Positions 43,716 to 52,575 of a stretch of 64,000 nt of DNA are shown here, in pieces. Source of the stretch: Methylobacillus flagellatus KT. GTDB lineage: Bacteria; Pseudomonadota; Gammaproteobacteria; Burkholderiales; Methylophilaceae. How positions within the stretch are numbered: the stretch's first letter is position 1; each line of letters starts with the position of its first letter. The notes under the pieces are model-generated. The model saw only the letters and a list, made by a program, of their open reading frames with translations, did not search any database and was not told the origin of the DNA. Position numbers and translations under genes: made by a program. The stretch covers positions 1,240,001-1,304,000 of the forward strand of contig NC_007947.1 of the NCBI RefSeq assembly GCF_000013705.1. The letters run 5' to 3'.

Positions 43716-45334
43716 CTGAATCTGAAAAACAGAAACTGGGCAAGACCCTCTGGGCCATCGCCGACCAGTTACGTGGCGCAATGAATGCGGACGATTTCCG
43801 CGATTACATGCTGGCTTTTCTCTTCCTGCGCTATCTGTCGGACAACTACGAGGCCGCCGCGCAAAAGGAGCTGGGGACGGACTATCCAGACCTTCCTTCC
43901 GATGTGTTGAGGCAGACCGGCGTGAATACGCCGCTTCAAGCGTGGTACGAGGAAAATCTGGACGACGTATCCGAATTCGAGAAGCAGATGCGCCGCAAGG
44001 TGCATTACGTGATCGAACCCCAATACCTGTGGGGCAACATCGCAGAGATGGCGCGTACGCAGGATGACGAACTGCTGCACACCTTGCAGAAAGGGTTCAA
44101 GTATATCGAGGAGGAATCCTTCGCCAGCACCTTCCGTGGCTTGTTCTCGGAGATCAATCTGGCGTCGGATAAGCTGGGCAAGACCTACACCGAGCGCAAC
44201 GCCCGCCTGTGCAAGATCATCGCCGAGATCGCCAAGGGACTGGGGCAGTTCTCTACCGATAGCGACACGCTGGGTGATGCTTACGAGTACCTGATCGGCC
44301 AGTTTGCAGCAGGCTCTGGCAAAAAGGCTGGCGAGTTCTACACGCCGCAGCGTATTTCAGACATCTTGTCGGCCATCGTTACGCTGGACAGTCAGGAGCC
44401 TGCCACAGGCAAGCGCTCGCATCTGGATAGTGTCTTCGACTTTGCCTGTGGCTCGGGCTCCTTGCTGCTCAATGTGCGCCGCCTGATGGGGCCGCACGGC
44501 ATTGGTAAGATTTACGGCCAGGAAAAGAACATCACCACCTACAACCTGGCGCGCATGAACATGCTGCTGCACGGGGTGAAGGACTCGGAGTTCGAGATTT
44601 TCCATGGCGATACCCTGCTCAACGAGTGGGATATGTTGCGCGAAACCAACCCAGCGAAGATGCCGAAGTTCGACGCGGTGGTGGCCAACCCGCCGTTCAG
44701 CTATCGCTGGGAGCCGAGCGAGGCGCTGGGCGAAGACGTGCGCTTCAAGAATTATGGCCTGGCACCGAAGTCCGCCGCTGACTTTGCCTTCCTGCTGCAT
44801 GGCTTCCATTTCCTCAAGCAAGACGGTGTGATGGCAATCATATTGCCCCACGGCGTGCTGTTCCGTGGTGGTGCCGAGGCTCGCATTCGTACCAAACTGC
44901 TGAAGGATGGGCATATCGACACCGTGATCGGCCTTCCGGCGAATCTGTTCTTCTCCACCGGCATCCCGGTGTGCATTCTGGTGCTGAAAAAATGCAAGAA
45001 ACCGGATGATGTGTTGTTCATCAACGCTGCCGAGCACTTCGAGAGGGGGAAACGGCAGAACCAGCTCTTGCCGGAGCACATTGACAAAATCATCGACACC
45101 TACCGCTACCGCAAGGAAGAGCCGCGCTACTCGCGGCGGGTAAGCATGGAAGAGATCGAAAAGAACGATTTCAACCTCAACATCTCACGCTATGTCAGTA
45201 CTGCTATTACAGAGGAGGAGGTTGACTTAAACGCGGTAATTGGTCAGTTAAAAGCAATAGAACAGGAAATTTACCAAGCTAAATCTAAGCATAATGAATT
45301 TCTAAAAGAGCTTGGATTGCCATTATTGCCTTAA
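43712..45334 (+). CDS. hsdM: type I restriction enzyme, M (methyltransferase) subunit
   Basis: N6-adenine methyltransferase subunit of 540 aa that forms the M2S core with HsdS. The N-terminal HsdM helical domain is followed by GEFYTPQRISDIL, SAM motif I FDFACGSGSLLL (about 242-253) and the catalytic NPPF (about 326-329). All family motifs are intact. It is the last gene of the island, separated from hsdS by three foreign genes. The last 50 or so codons (from about 45195) turn sharply AT-rich compared with the rest of the gene, suggesting a recombination edge. Confidence 0.95.
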   Translation: MTESEKQKLGKTLWAIADQLRGAMNADDFRDYMLAFLFLRYLSDNYEAAAQKELGTDYPDLPSDVLRQTGVNTPLQAWYEENLDDVSEFEKQMRRKVHYVIEPQYLWGNIAEMARTQDDELLHTLQKGFKYIEEESFASTFRGLFSEINLASDKLGKTYTERNARLCKIIAEIAKGLGQFSTDSDTLGDAYEYLIGQFAAGSGKKAGEFYTPQRISDILSAIVTLDSQEPATGKRSHLDSVFDFACGSGSLLLNVRRLMGPHGIGKIYGQEKNITTYNLARMNMLLHGVKDSEFEIFHGDTLLNEWDMLRETNPAKMPKFDAVVANPPFSYRWEPSEALGEDVRFKNYGLAPKSAADFAFLLHGFHFLKQDGVMAIILPHGVLFRGGAEARIRTKLLKDGHIDTVIGLPANLFFSTGIPVCILVLKKCKKPDDVLFINAAEHFERGKRQNQLLPEHIDKIIDTYRYRKEEPRYSRRVSMEEIEKNDFNLNISRYVSTAITEEEVDLNAVIGQLKAIEQEIYQAKSKHNEFLKELGLPLLP

Positions 45335-45373
45335 GAGTTAATTTTTCATATTTAGGTTTGCTTCTCGAAAGGT

Positions 45374-45766
45374 ATGTCCATGTATCAGGTAATGCTCGTG
45401 GCCCTGGGTGGCGCGATCGGCTCCGCCGCCCGTTTTACGCTGTCAGGGTTGGTCTTGCGTTATAGCCTGGACTGGCGGTTTCCTTTGCCCACCTTTACGG
45501 TCAACATCATCGGTTGCCTGGTCATCGGGATGTTGGCCGGGCTGGCCTCAAAAGAGGGGTTCATTTCCCCCGACATGCGTGTGCTGCTTTTTACCGGGCT
45601 TGTCGGCGGGTTTACCACGTTCTCGGCATTCGGCTTGGAAACATTGGTCTTGTTGCGGGAAGGGCTTGTCGGGATCGCCGCTGCCTACATCGTGTCGAGC
45701 ATCGTCGTCGGCTTGGTCCTGATGTGGTTGGGCTTCGAGCTGGTCAAAATGACGATGCAGGCATGA
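45374..45766 (+). CDS. crcB: fluoride ion exporter CrcB/Fluc
   Basis: Four-helix fluoride channel of 130 aa that works as an antiparallel dimer in the inner membrane. NIIGC, the TM3 break GGFTTFSAFGLET with its phenylalanines and the LGGAIGSAARF start are family hallmarks. The ATG at 45374 or the one at 45380 may be used; AAAGG suits the second better. Only 39 bases separate it from hsdM, so there is no room for a fluoride riboswitch and it may be read from the island transcript or a short promoter. Confidence 0.95.
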   Translation: MSMYQVMLVALGGAIGSAARFTLSGLVLRYSLDWRFPLPTFTVNIIGCLVIGMLAGLASKEGFISPDMRVLLFTGLVGGFTTFSAFGLETLVLLREGLVGIAAAYIVSSIVVGLVLMWLGFELVKMTMQA

Positions 45767-45879
45767 ACGGATGCTCTCGCTGAAACGCGGCTGATGGGCC
45801 TGGCAATCTATATCCACTCCATATGCCGCTGATGCCGCAGCGCGATCACGCCATACTAGTATCAGCAAGGGGAAACGCT

Positions 45880-45996
45880 ATGAGGAAGGCCAGCAGCGTC
45901 GAAGCCAGGTTCGCGACATGGCTCGCTACATTGATGATGCAACTGGCTAGAGAAATCACCGCTTGGTGGATGCGCATGATTCGGTCGCCTGCGTGA
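45880..45996 (+). CDS. doubtful microprotein, 38 aa
   Basis: ATG at 45880 follows AAGGGGAAACGCT, a good ribosome site, and encodes MRKASSVEARFATWLATLMM and then an amphipathic, Trp-rich helix to TGA at 45994-45996. It overlaps the 3' end of the opposite thioredoxin-like gene. The good ribosome site is the only argument for it; chance is quite possible. Confidence 0.2.
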   Translation: MRKASSVEARFATWLATLMMQLAREITAWWMRMIRSPA

Positions 45997-46294
45997 GAAG
46001 CTGGGAGATCTCTTCTGGGCGCTGAGGACGCACCACCCGCCCGACTTCGACGCCATTGTGCAGCAGAACCAACGTAGGCCATAGTTTGACCTTGAAGCTG
46101 CGTCCCAACCGTTTGCCCCTGCCGTCCTCGATGCGTTCGTGACGCAGGCCGGGAAATTGTGCTAGTGCCTTGCCGAGCATGGGTTGGATCGCTTGGCAAA
46201 ATCCGCACCAGTTGGCGCCGAATTCCAGCAACAGCCATCCTGTCATGGCGTCAAGATCGCTTCTGTGTGGTTCAGGGTTCCAGGCTGGTTTCAT
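45956..46294 (-). CDS. thioredoxin-like protein, 112 aa
   Basis: Single thioredoxin domain without a signal peptide. The active site is WCGFC (in GANWCGFCQAI), so both redox cysteines are present, and the cis-proline lies in KLWPTLVLL. The WCGFC dipeptide (GF) differs from the WCGPC of housekeeping thioredoxin and is closer to specialised reductases. It is a lone minus-strand gene between crcB and the nrd operon; a link to ribonucleotide reductase as an electron donor is tempting but unproven. Confidence 0.85.
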   Translation of the reverse strand: MKPAWNPEPHRSDLDAMTGWLLLEFGANWCGFCQAIQPMLGKALAQFPGLRHERIEDGRGKRLGRSFKVKLWPTLVLLHNGVEVGRVVRPQRPEEISQLLTQATESCASTKR

Positions 46295-46425
46295 CGCGTT
46301 GCTCGGCAGTCATGGTGTTTTAGGTTGGTTGGTGATGGGGGCTGCGGTGTGCCATGAGTGACCGCAACGAGGGCTGAAAATTCGCTGAAAATTTACCCTT
46401 AAAAATCCAGCATATACCTCATTGG

Positions 46426-46441
46426 AACAATATATAGTGTT
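46426..46441 (+). promoter_or_regulatory. NrdR-like box upstream of nrdAB, with promoter
   Basis: AACAATATATAGTGTT closely fits the reverse complement of the NrdR consensus acaCwAtATaTwGtgt. A weaker half-like copy with GATATAG lies about 40 bases downstream (near 46466-46481), which is about four helical turns. A -10-like TATAGT (46472-46477) with TG upstream could be the start of the riboswitch transcript. NrdR represses nrd genes when ATP/dATP is high. Confidence 0.55.
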
Positions 46442-46489
46442 TTTTGGTGTACACAAACACATTTTATTGCGATATAGTCCACACCATCT

Positions 46490-46680
46490 ACGGTGTCCGG
46501 CGATTGTTCGATCCAGCCGGAAACAGGGAATGCGGTCAAGGGAATATCCTGTCAAGCCGCAGCTGCCCCCGCAACTGTGACCAGTGAGCGGCAAGCCAAA
46601 TAGAAGGTCACTGGGCCTGGAAGTTTGAGGCCCGGGAAGACAGGCTGTCCGCGTGGACCTGGGAGCCAGGAAACCTGCCG
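46490..46680 (+). ncRNA. adenosylcobalamin riboswitch
   Basis: The stretch contains the conserved parts of the B12 aptamer in order: AACAGGGAATGCGGT, CCGCAGCTGCCCCCGCAACTGT, CACTGGGCC, GGGAAGACAGGC and the B12 box GCCAGGAAACCTGCC (46665-46679). It lies 166 bases before nrdA. The established role is that B12 binding switches the downstream gene off, by termination or by hiding the ribosome site; no U-run follows, so translational control is more likely here. Control of class Ia ribonucleotide reductase by B12 implies a B12-dependent NrdJ elsewhere. Confidence 0.93.
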
Positions 46681-46845
46681 TAGATCATTTTCATAACGTT
46701 TGAGGCGGGGTGTCCTCGGCTGGATAGGGTATCGCTGATGCGTCGGCGCCTTACCTGTCATGCTGTTTCATGATTGTTGCTTGATTGCCTTGGGCAATTC
46801 ATGTCCGCTCATGAGGAAACCCTGCTTCCTGACTGGGAGCCTAAG

Positions 46846-49125
46846 ATGACACAGTACGAATCCATGAAAGCCACCAAGCGCGATGGCCGCCAGGAACCGA
46901 TCAACCTGGACAAGATCCATCGCGTGATCGATTGGGCGGCGCAGGGGCTGGACAATGTATCGGTATCGCAGGTCGAGCTGAAGTCGCATATCCAGTTCTA
47001 TGACGGGATTCGCACCGACGTCATCCATGAAACCATCATCAAGTCCGCCGCTGACCTGATTTCCGAGGAAACGCCCGACTACCAGTACCTGGCTGCGCGC
47101 CTGTCGATTTTCCATTTGCGCAAGATCGCCTATGGTCAGTTCGAACCGCCGCATTTGTTCGATCACGTCACCAAGCTGACCGAGATGGGCAAGTACGACA
47201 AGCATATTCTGCAGGATTACAGCCGTGAGGAGTTCGACGCGCTGAACGATCATCTCGACCACTGGCGGGACATGAATTTTTCCTATGCTGCGGTGAAGCA
47301 GCTGGAAGGCAAATACCTGGTGCAGAACCGGGTGACCAAGAAAATCTACGAAAGCCCGCAATTTCTCTACATGCTGGTGGCGATGTGCCTATTCGCCAGG
47401 TACGAGGGCAAGACGCGCCTGGAATACATCAAGCGCTTCTACGATGCGGTGTCCACCTTCAAGATTTCACTGCCCACGCCCATCATGTCCGGCGTGCGCA
47501 CGCCGACGCGCCAGTTCAGTTCCTGTGTGCTGATCGAGTGCGATGATAGCTTGGACAGCATCAACGCCACGACCAGCGCCATCGTGAAATATGTATCGCA
47601 ACGTGCCGGCATCGGTGTCAATGCTGGCCGCATCCGTGCGCTGGGCAGCGAGATCCGGGGCGGGGAGGCGCAGCATACCGGCTGCCTGCCGTTCTACAAG
47701 CTGTTCCAGGCGGCAGTGAAGTCCTGCTCACAGGGCGGCGTGCGCGGCGGCGCTGCAACCTTGTTCTACCCGTTGTGGCACCTGGAGGTCGAGTCGCTGC
47801 TGGTGCTCAAGAACAATCGTGGCGTCGAGGAGAACCGTGTGCGCCACCTCGATTACGGTGTACAGATCAATCGCCTGCTGTACCAGCGCCTGATCAAGGG
47901 CGGCAACATCACGCTGTTCTCACCGCATGACGTGCCTGGCCTGTATGACGCTTTCTTTGCCGACCAGGATGAGTTCGAGCGCCTATACACGCAGTACGAG
48001 GCGAACGACAGCTTGCGCAAGCGCATCGTGCCTGCGGTGGATTTGTTTTCGCTCCTGATGCAGGAGCGTGCAGGGACGGGGCGTATCTATATCCAGAACG
48101 TCGACCATTGCAACACGCACAGTCCGTTCAATCCCAGACTGGCACCGGTACGCCAATCCAACCTGTGTATGGAGATTGCGCTACCGACGCGACCGCTCAA
48201 TGACATCAATGATGAGAACGGCGAGATTGCATTGTGCACTTTGTCGGCGTTCAACCTGGGGGCGCTGGAAAGCCTGGATGAACTGGAAGGGTTGGCCGAC
48301 CTGGTGGTGCGTGCGCTGGATGCCTTGCTGGATTACCAGGATTATCCGGTCAAGGCCGCGTTCAACGCTACCCAGAAGCGCCGCTCGCTGGGCGTGGGCG
48401 TCATCAATTACGCCTATTACCTCGCCAAGAATGGCACCGGTTACACCGATGATGCGGCGCTGGGGCTGACCCACCGCACCTTTGAGGCAATCCAGTACTA
48501 CCTGTTGAAAGCCTCGGTGCAGCTCGCGCGCGAGTTCGGCCCGTGCGGCGCATTCAATGAAACCACTTATTCGCAAGGCATCCTGCCCATCGACACCTAC
48601 AAGAAGGACCTCGATGCCGTCTGCCAGGAAGCACTGCAACTGGACTGGGAGCAGCTGCGCAAAGACATCGTCGCACACGGATTGCGCAACTCCACCCTGA
48701 CCGCGCTGATGCCTTCCGAGACTTCCAGCCAGATCGCCAACGCTACCAACGGCATCGAGCCGCCGCGTGGCCTGGTGTCAGTCAAGCAGTCCAAGGACGG
48801 TATCCTGCGCCAGGTGGTGCCCGAGATCGAGCGCCTGCGCAACCAGTACCAATTGCTGTGGTCTTTGCCCAACAACGACGGCTATCTCAAGCTGGTGGGT
48901 ATCATGCAGAAATTCGTCGACCAGTCGATTTCATCCAATACCAATTATGACCCCAAGCGCTTCGAAGGCGGCAAGGTGCCGATGAAGCAATTGCTCAAGG
49001 ACCTGCTGCAGGCCTATAAGCTCGGCATCAAGACCCTGTACTATCACAACACTCGCGACGGCGCGAGCGAAGGCGGCGCCGAGGCCGGGGATGATGGCTG
49101 CGAAAGCGGCGCGTGCAAGATCTAG
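46846..49125 (+). CDS. nrdA: ribonucleoside-diphosphate reductase class Ia, alpha subunit
   Basis: Catalytic subunit that turns ribonucleoside diphosphates into deoxy forms. It closely follows E. coli NrdA along its length: RDGRQEPINLDKIHRVIDWA (ATP-cone), SSCVLIE with an active-site Cys, SNLCMEIALPT with the radical Cys and Glu, and the C-terminal CESGAC that is re-reduced by thioredoxin or glutaredoxin. I start at ATG 46846 (MTQYESMKATKRDG) because GGGAG lies 6 bases before it; the frame opens at 46774. Preceded by a B12 riboswitch and an NrdR-like box, followed by nrdB. Confidence 0.97.
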   Translation: MTQYESMKATKRDGRQEPINLDKIHRVIDWAAQGLDNVSVSQVELKSHIQFYDGIRTDVIHETIIKSAADLISEETPDYQYLAARLSIFHLRKIAYGQFEPPHLFDHVTKLTEMGKYDKHILQDYSREEFDALNDHLDHWRDMNFSYAAVKQLEGKYLVQNRVTKKIYESPQFLYMLVAMCLFARYEGKTRLEYIKRFYDAVSTFKISLPTPIMSGVRTPTRQFSSCVLIECDDSLDSINATTSAIVKYVSQRAGIGVNAGRIRALGSEIRGGEAQHTGCLPFYKLFQAAVKSCSQGGVRGGAATLFYPLWHLEVESLLVLKNNRGVEENRVRHLDYGVQINRLLYQRLIKGGNITLFSPHDVPGLYDAFFADQDEFERLYTQYEANDSLRKRIVPAVDLFSLLMQERAGTGRIYIQNVDHCNTHSPFNPRLAPVRQSNLCMEIALPTRPLNDINDENGEIALCTLSAFNLGALESLDELEGLADLVVRALDALLDYQDYPVKAAFNATQKRRSLGVGVINYAYYLAKNGTGYTDDAALGLTHRTFEAIQYYLLKASVQLAREFGPCGAFNETTYSQGILPIDTYKKDLDAVCQEALQLDWEQLRKDIVAHGLRNSTLTALMPSETSSQIANATNGIEPPRGLVSVKQSKDGILRQVVPEIERLRNQYQLLWSLPNNDGYLKLVGIMQKFVDQSISSNTNYDPKRFEGGKVPMKQLLKDLLQAYKLGIKTLYYHNTRDGASEGGAEAGDDGCESGACKI

Positions 49126-49197
49126 GGGCGAACCCCAGTCAGGGCAATGGAATGGGCAGCAGCTTTGCTGCCTGATTGAAGGGTATAGAGACGAATC

Positions 49198-50331
49198 ATG
49201 GCATATAGCATTTTTTCCAAGGTCGACAACGAGCAACTGAAAGAGCCGATGTTCTTCGGTCAGCCGGTCAACGTGGCGCGTTACGACCAGCAGAAATACC
49301 CGGTGTTCGAGAAGCTGATCGAAAAGCAGCTTTCCTTCTTCTGGCGTCCGGAGGAGGTGGACGTGTCGCAGGACCGCATCGATTACCAGGGCCTGCCTGA
49401 GCATGAAAAGCATATTTTCATCAGCAACCTGAAATACCAGACGCTGCTGGATTCCATCCAGGGGCGTAGTCCCAACGTGGCCTTGCTGCCGCTGGTGTCG
49501 CTGCCGGAGCTGGAAACCTGGGTCGAGACCTGGGCGTTCTCGGAAACCATCCATTCGCGTTCCTATACCCACATCATCCGCAACATCGTCTCCGACCCAG
49601 CGCTGATCTTCGACGATATCGTACGCAACGAGAACATCGTGGCGCGGGCGAGCGATATCTCCGCCTATTACGACGACCTGATCCACTACACCATGCTGTA
49701 TTCGCAATTGGGGAAGGGCGACCACGTCATCAACGGCGAGACCAAGACGGTCAACCTGCGTGAGTTGAAGAAGCTGCTGTACCTGTGCCTGATGAGCGTC
49801 AATATCCTCGAGGCAATCCGTTTCTACGTCAGCTTTGCCTGCTCATTCGCATTTGCCGAACGCAAGGTGATGGAAGGCAATGCCAAGATCATCCGGCTGA
49901 TCGCGCGCGACGAGGCGCTACACCTCACCGGCACCCAGCATATGCTCAACATCATGCGCAGCGGCCAGGACGACCCCGAATTCGCCGGCATTGCCAGCGA
50001 GCTGCAGGACGAGTGCTTCGAGATGTTCAAGCGCGCGGCGGAGCAGGAAAAGAAATGGGCCGACTACCTGTTCAAGGACGGTTCCATGATCGGCCTCAAC
50101 CGCGACATTCTCTGTCAGTACGTGGAGTACATCACCAACAACCGCATGGCCTCGGTCGGCCTGTCTGCCGCGTTCCCCAATGCCAAGAATAATCCCATTC
50201 CCTGGATCAATACCTGGCTGGCATCCGATACGGTGCAGGTCGCCCCGCAGGAAGTGGAGCTGAGTTCCTACCTTATCGGCCAGATCGATGCCGAAGTCAG
50301 TTCGGAAGATCTCGGCGACTTCGAGCTTTGA
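49198..50331 (+). CDS. nrdB: ribonucleoside-diphosphate reductase class Ia, beta subunit
   Basis: Diiron tyrosyl-radical subunit, 377 aa, partner of NrdA. It matches E. coli NrdB closely ([31 protein letters not shown] with iron ligands and the radical Tyr, [16 protein letters not shown] with further ligands). It lies 72 bases after nrdA in the same direction, so it is under the same riboswitch, and its stop overlaps the start of a ferredoxin gene. The C-terminal tail, which binds NrdA, ends EDLGDFEL. All metal ligands are present. Confidence 0.97.
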   Translation: MAYSIFSKVDNEQLKEPMFFGQPVNVARYDQQKYPVFEKLIEKQLSFFWRPEEVDVSQDRIDYQGLPEHEKHIFISNLKYQTLLDSIQGRSPNVALLPLVSLPELETWVETWAFSETIHSRSYTHIIRNIVSDPALIFDDIVRNENIVARASDISAYYDDLIHYTMLYSQLGKGDHVINGETKTVNLRELKKLLYLCLMSVNILEAIRFYVSFACSFAFAERKVMEGNAKIIRLIARDEALHLTGTQHMLNIMRSGQDDPEFAGIASELQDECFEMFKRAAEQEKKWADYLFKDGSMIGLNRDILCQYVEYITNNRMASVGLSAAFPNAKNNPIPWINTWLASDTVQVAPQEVELSSYLIGQIDAEVSSEDLGDFEL

Positions 50332-50747
50332 GCACGGTCCGCACCCGGCACACCAGCTTCAGCCTCATTCCTCAGGAAACCCTGCTTGAGGGGCTCGAGC
50401 GTACCGGGCACGAAGTGGAATACCAGTGCAGGGGCGGCTATTGCGGCCTGTGCCGGGTGCGCCTGCTGGATGGCGAGGTGCAGTACCTTGAGCAACCATT
50501 GGCATTCATTGCCTCCGACGAAATCCTGCCATGCTGTTGCGTGCCCCGGTCGGATCTCAGGGTGGATTGCGAACTCAGGCCGGAATTCAGGGGCTGGCAG
50601 GAGCAGGAAGATATGTTCCCAGTTCAGGCCAGCCTGTTTGCAGATGACGCATCATTGCAGATGAGCCAGCCGCGCCAGCCAAGCAAGCGCCCGCGGAAGA
50701 GGAGGCCGCCTAGCAGGCTTCCAGCGCAGGGAGTTCTGTTCGACTAG
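50328..50747 (+). CDS. YfaE-like 2Fe-2S ferredoxin with extra C-terminal tail
   Basis: Plant-type [2Fe-2S] ferredoxin that maintains the NrdB cofactor, as shown for E. coli YfaE. The cluster motif is CRGGYCGLC, with a fourth ligand in ILPCCC. The start is TTG at 50328, which overlaps the nrdB stop by four bases. The protein is about 55 residues longer than E. coli YfaE: after the fold (about residue 85) comes a Pro/Arg/Lys-rich, likely disordered tail ([14 protein letters not shown]). Its stop shares a CTAG with the opposite gene. Confidence 0.9.
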   Translation: MSTVRTRHTSFSLIPQETLLEGLERTGHEVEYQCRGGYCGLCRVRLLDGEVQYLEQPLAFIASDEILPCCCVPRSDLRVDCELRPEFRGWQEQEDMFPVQASLFADDASLQMSQPRQPSKRPRKRRPPSRLPAQGVLFD

Positions 50748-51802
50748 CCTCTGTCCAGTGGACGGGCGGTGGAAAAAATATCCCACATGGTGATGAACAG
50801 CGCGGCAATCAGCGGTCCGATCACGAAACCGTTGAGACCGAATACTGCCATGCCGCCTAGCGTGGAGATCAGCACGACGTAATCCGGCAGCTTGGTATCC
50901 TTGCCAACCAGGATGGGCCGCAGGATATTGTCCACCAGGCCGATCACGAATACCCCGAATGCAATGAGAATGACGCCTTGCCAGATGGCGCCTGTGGCAA
51001 GAAAGTAGACGGCAACCGGTGCCCAGATCAGGCTGGCCCCCACTGCTGGCAACAGCGAGAGGAATGCCATGATCACGGCCCACAGCAGCGCTGCCTGGAT
51101 GCCGAGTATCCAGAAAATCAGCCCCCCCAATGCGCCCTGGGTGATGGCGACAAGAATATTGCCCTTGACCGTAGCACGGATGACAGTGGTGAATTTGTTG
51201 AACAGGTGGCGTTTATGCTCTGCACTGAGCGGAATGGCTTGCTTTACCCGGATGGAAAGGGAGCTACCGTCCCTTAGCAGGAAGAACATCAGGTAAAGCA
51301 TGACGGCAAAGCCGACCACGAATTGGAAGGTATTCTGCCCGATGCTGAGTGCTTTGGTGGCCAATAGCTGGCTACCCTCCATGGCAAGCTGGGAAAGCTT
51401 CTCCTGGAAGCTTTGCACGTCGGACAGGCCAACACGTTCCAGGATGCGATGCACGGGTGCTGGAGTTGCATCAAGTATTTGCTGGGTATACAAGGCAGGG
51501 TTGATCTGTCCTGTCTTGATCTTCTGGAACAACATGGTGCCTTCGTGTACCAGGGAGCTGGCAATGATAATGACAGGCACGATGACAATGATGATGCAGG
51601 CGCTCAGGGTGCCCAGTGCAGCGAGGTTCTTGCGATTGCGTGTGGTGACGAGCAGGCGCCGGTACAAGGGAGTGAAAAGGATGGAGAGGATGACGCCCCA
51701 GAACACTGCTCCATAGAATGGTAGCAGGATGATGATGAGCCCGGCGGAAACCAGCAGGAGCAGGAAGACGAACGTTTTATGGTGGAAATCGGCGCTGTTC
51801 AT
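50744..51802 (-). CDS. AI-2E family transporter (PerM/YdiK-like)
   Basis: Inner-membrane protein of 352 aa with about eight helices, of the large family that includes YdgG/TqsA and PerM. The conserved end GLVDNILRPILVG ... LGGMAVFGLNGFVIGPLIAA is present. Substrates range from autoinducer-2 to small ions; none can be assigned here. The stop overlaps the ferredoxin stop by 4 bases on opposite strands, so the two transcripts converge. No regulator is adjacent. Confidence 0.85.
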   Translation of the reverse strand: MNSADFHHKTFVFLLLLVSAGLIIILLPFYGAVFWGVILSILFTPLYRRLLVTTRNRKNLAALGTLSACIIIVIVPVIIIASSLVHEGTMLFQKIKTGQINPALYTQQILDATPAPVHRILERVGLSDVQSFQEKLSQLAMEGSQLLATKALSIGQNTFQFVVGFAVMLYLMFFLLRDGSSLSIRVKQAIPLSAEHKRHLFNKFTTVIRATVKGNILVAITQGALGGLIFWILGIQAALLWAVIMAFLSLLPAVGASLIWAPVAVYFLATGAIWQGVILIAFGVFVIGLVDNILRPILVGKDTKLPDYVVLISTLGGMAVFGLNGFVIGPLIAALFITMWDIFSTARPLDRG

Positions 51803-51843
51803 GAATGAGGAGGTCTACTAAAGGGTGCGCTGCTGCCAGCCTG

Positions 51844-52143
51844 TTATTTCCACGTGACATCGCTTTGGTTTGTGACTGCAGATTGTAGCAGTTCCACCAA
51901 TGGCAAGGCGCGTTGCTTCAAGCTGATATGACGGGCTTCACCATCCCCTGTCGGTTCGGCACCATCTGGCCCACCAGCACTTTCCAATGCGCGTTGAAGA
52001 CGCTGTAGCGCATGAGGCACATCGGCAGCAAGAATCGCACCTGGAATCGTACCGCTATGCCCCATGAGATGAAGAAGCTGCTTGGCGACATCACCAAACA
52101 GCATGATGTCGCTATAACGCGCCGTGGAAAAAGTGACAAGCAT
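51844..52143 (-). CDS. DUF1840 family protein, 99 aa
   Basis: Small cytoplasmic protein common in betaproteobacteria, function unknown. The start MLVTFSTARYSDIMLFGDVA and the following VAKQLLHLMG are typical of DUF1840. The C-terminal half has a helix rich in Leu (KQRALPLVELLQSA). It is 41 bases upstream of the AI-2E transporter on the same strand and may be cotranscribed with it. Confidence 0.75.
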   Translation of the reverse strand: MLVTFSTARYSDIMLFGDVAKQLLHLMGHSGTIPGAILAADVPHALQRLQRALESAGGPDGAEPTGDGEARHISLKQRALPLVELLQSAVTNQSDVTWK

Positions 52144-52217
52144 ATTGTGACCTTAAAAGCGATGGAACAGGTAAGTGGACTGGCCATCCCGTGAACGCCG
52201 GATGGCCGATGTGCATA

Positions 52218-52394
52218 TCAGTCGGTTTTACTGCCTGGGCCGGCTAAGTACCAGACAATCAGGCCAAGCACTGGGAAAATCAATACACCAAGAATCCAGA
52301 GGATTTTCTTTACCGTGTCTGCCGAGCTCTGGATAATCTTAACTATCGCATAAATGTCGGCGATGAGGATCAATAGACCGATGATACTTTCCAT
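52218..52394 (-). CDS. small two-helix membrane protein (PLDc_N-like), 58 aa
   Basis: Short protein with two hydrophobic helices (MESIIGLLILIADIYAIVKI and WILGVLIFPVLGLIVWYLAG). This is the layout of PLDc_N domain proteins, found alone or at the start of cardiolipin synthases. I choose the ATG at 52394 because AAGGAAAA precedes it; the frame opens 21 codons earlier. Function unknown; possibly stress- or envelope-linked. Confidence 0.75.
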   Translation of the reverse strand: MESIIGLLILIADIYAIVKIIQSSADTVKKILWILGVLIFPVLGLIVWYLAGPGSKTD

Positions 52395-52575
52395 GATGTT
52401 TTCCTTCTTGTGGATAGTGAAAGAAACGGCAGAAACTCCCTGCTGCAGCCTGAACAAGAGTATATGCTGTACATGCGATCCGTAATATCAGACTACACTG
52501 ACTTACAAGTAGGACTTTACCGACTCGCCGTAAGGCTTGGCAAGCGGAGATTGCATGACATGATGAAGCAGATAC

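Noticed and set aside
45335..45373. Fluoride riboswitch expected before crcB
   Set aside because: Only 39 bases lie between hsdM and crcB, too few for the aptamer, and its conserved core is not seen.
34000..45800. Integrase, transposase or tRNA at the edges of the restriction island
   Set aside because: None found on either strand near the borders, so the mode of acquisition cannot be claimed from this window.
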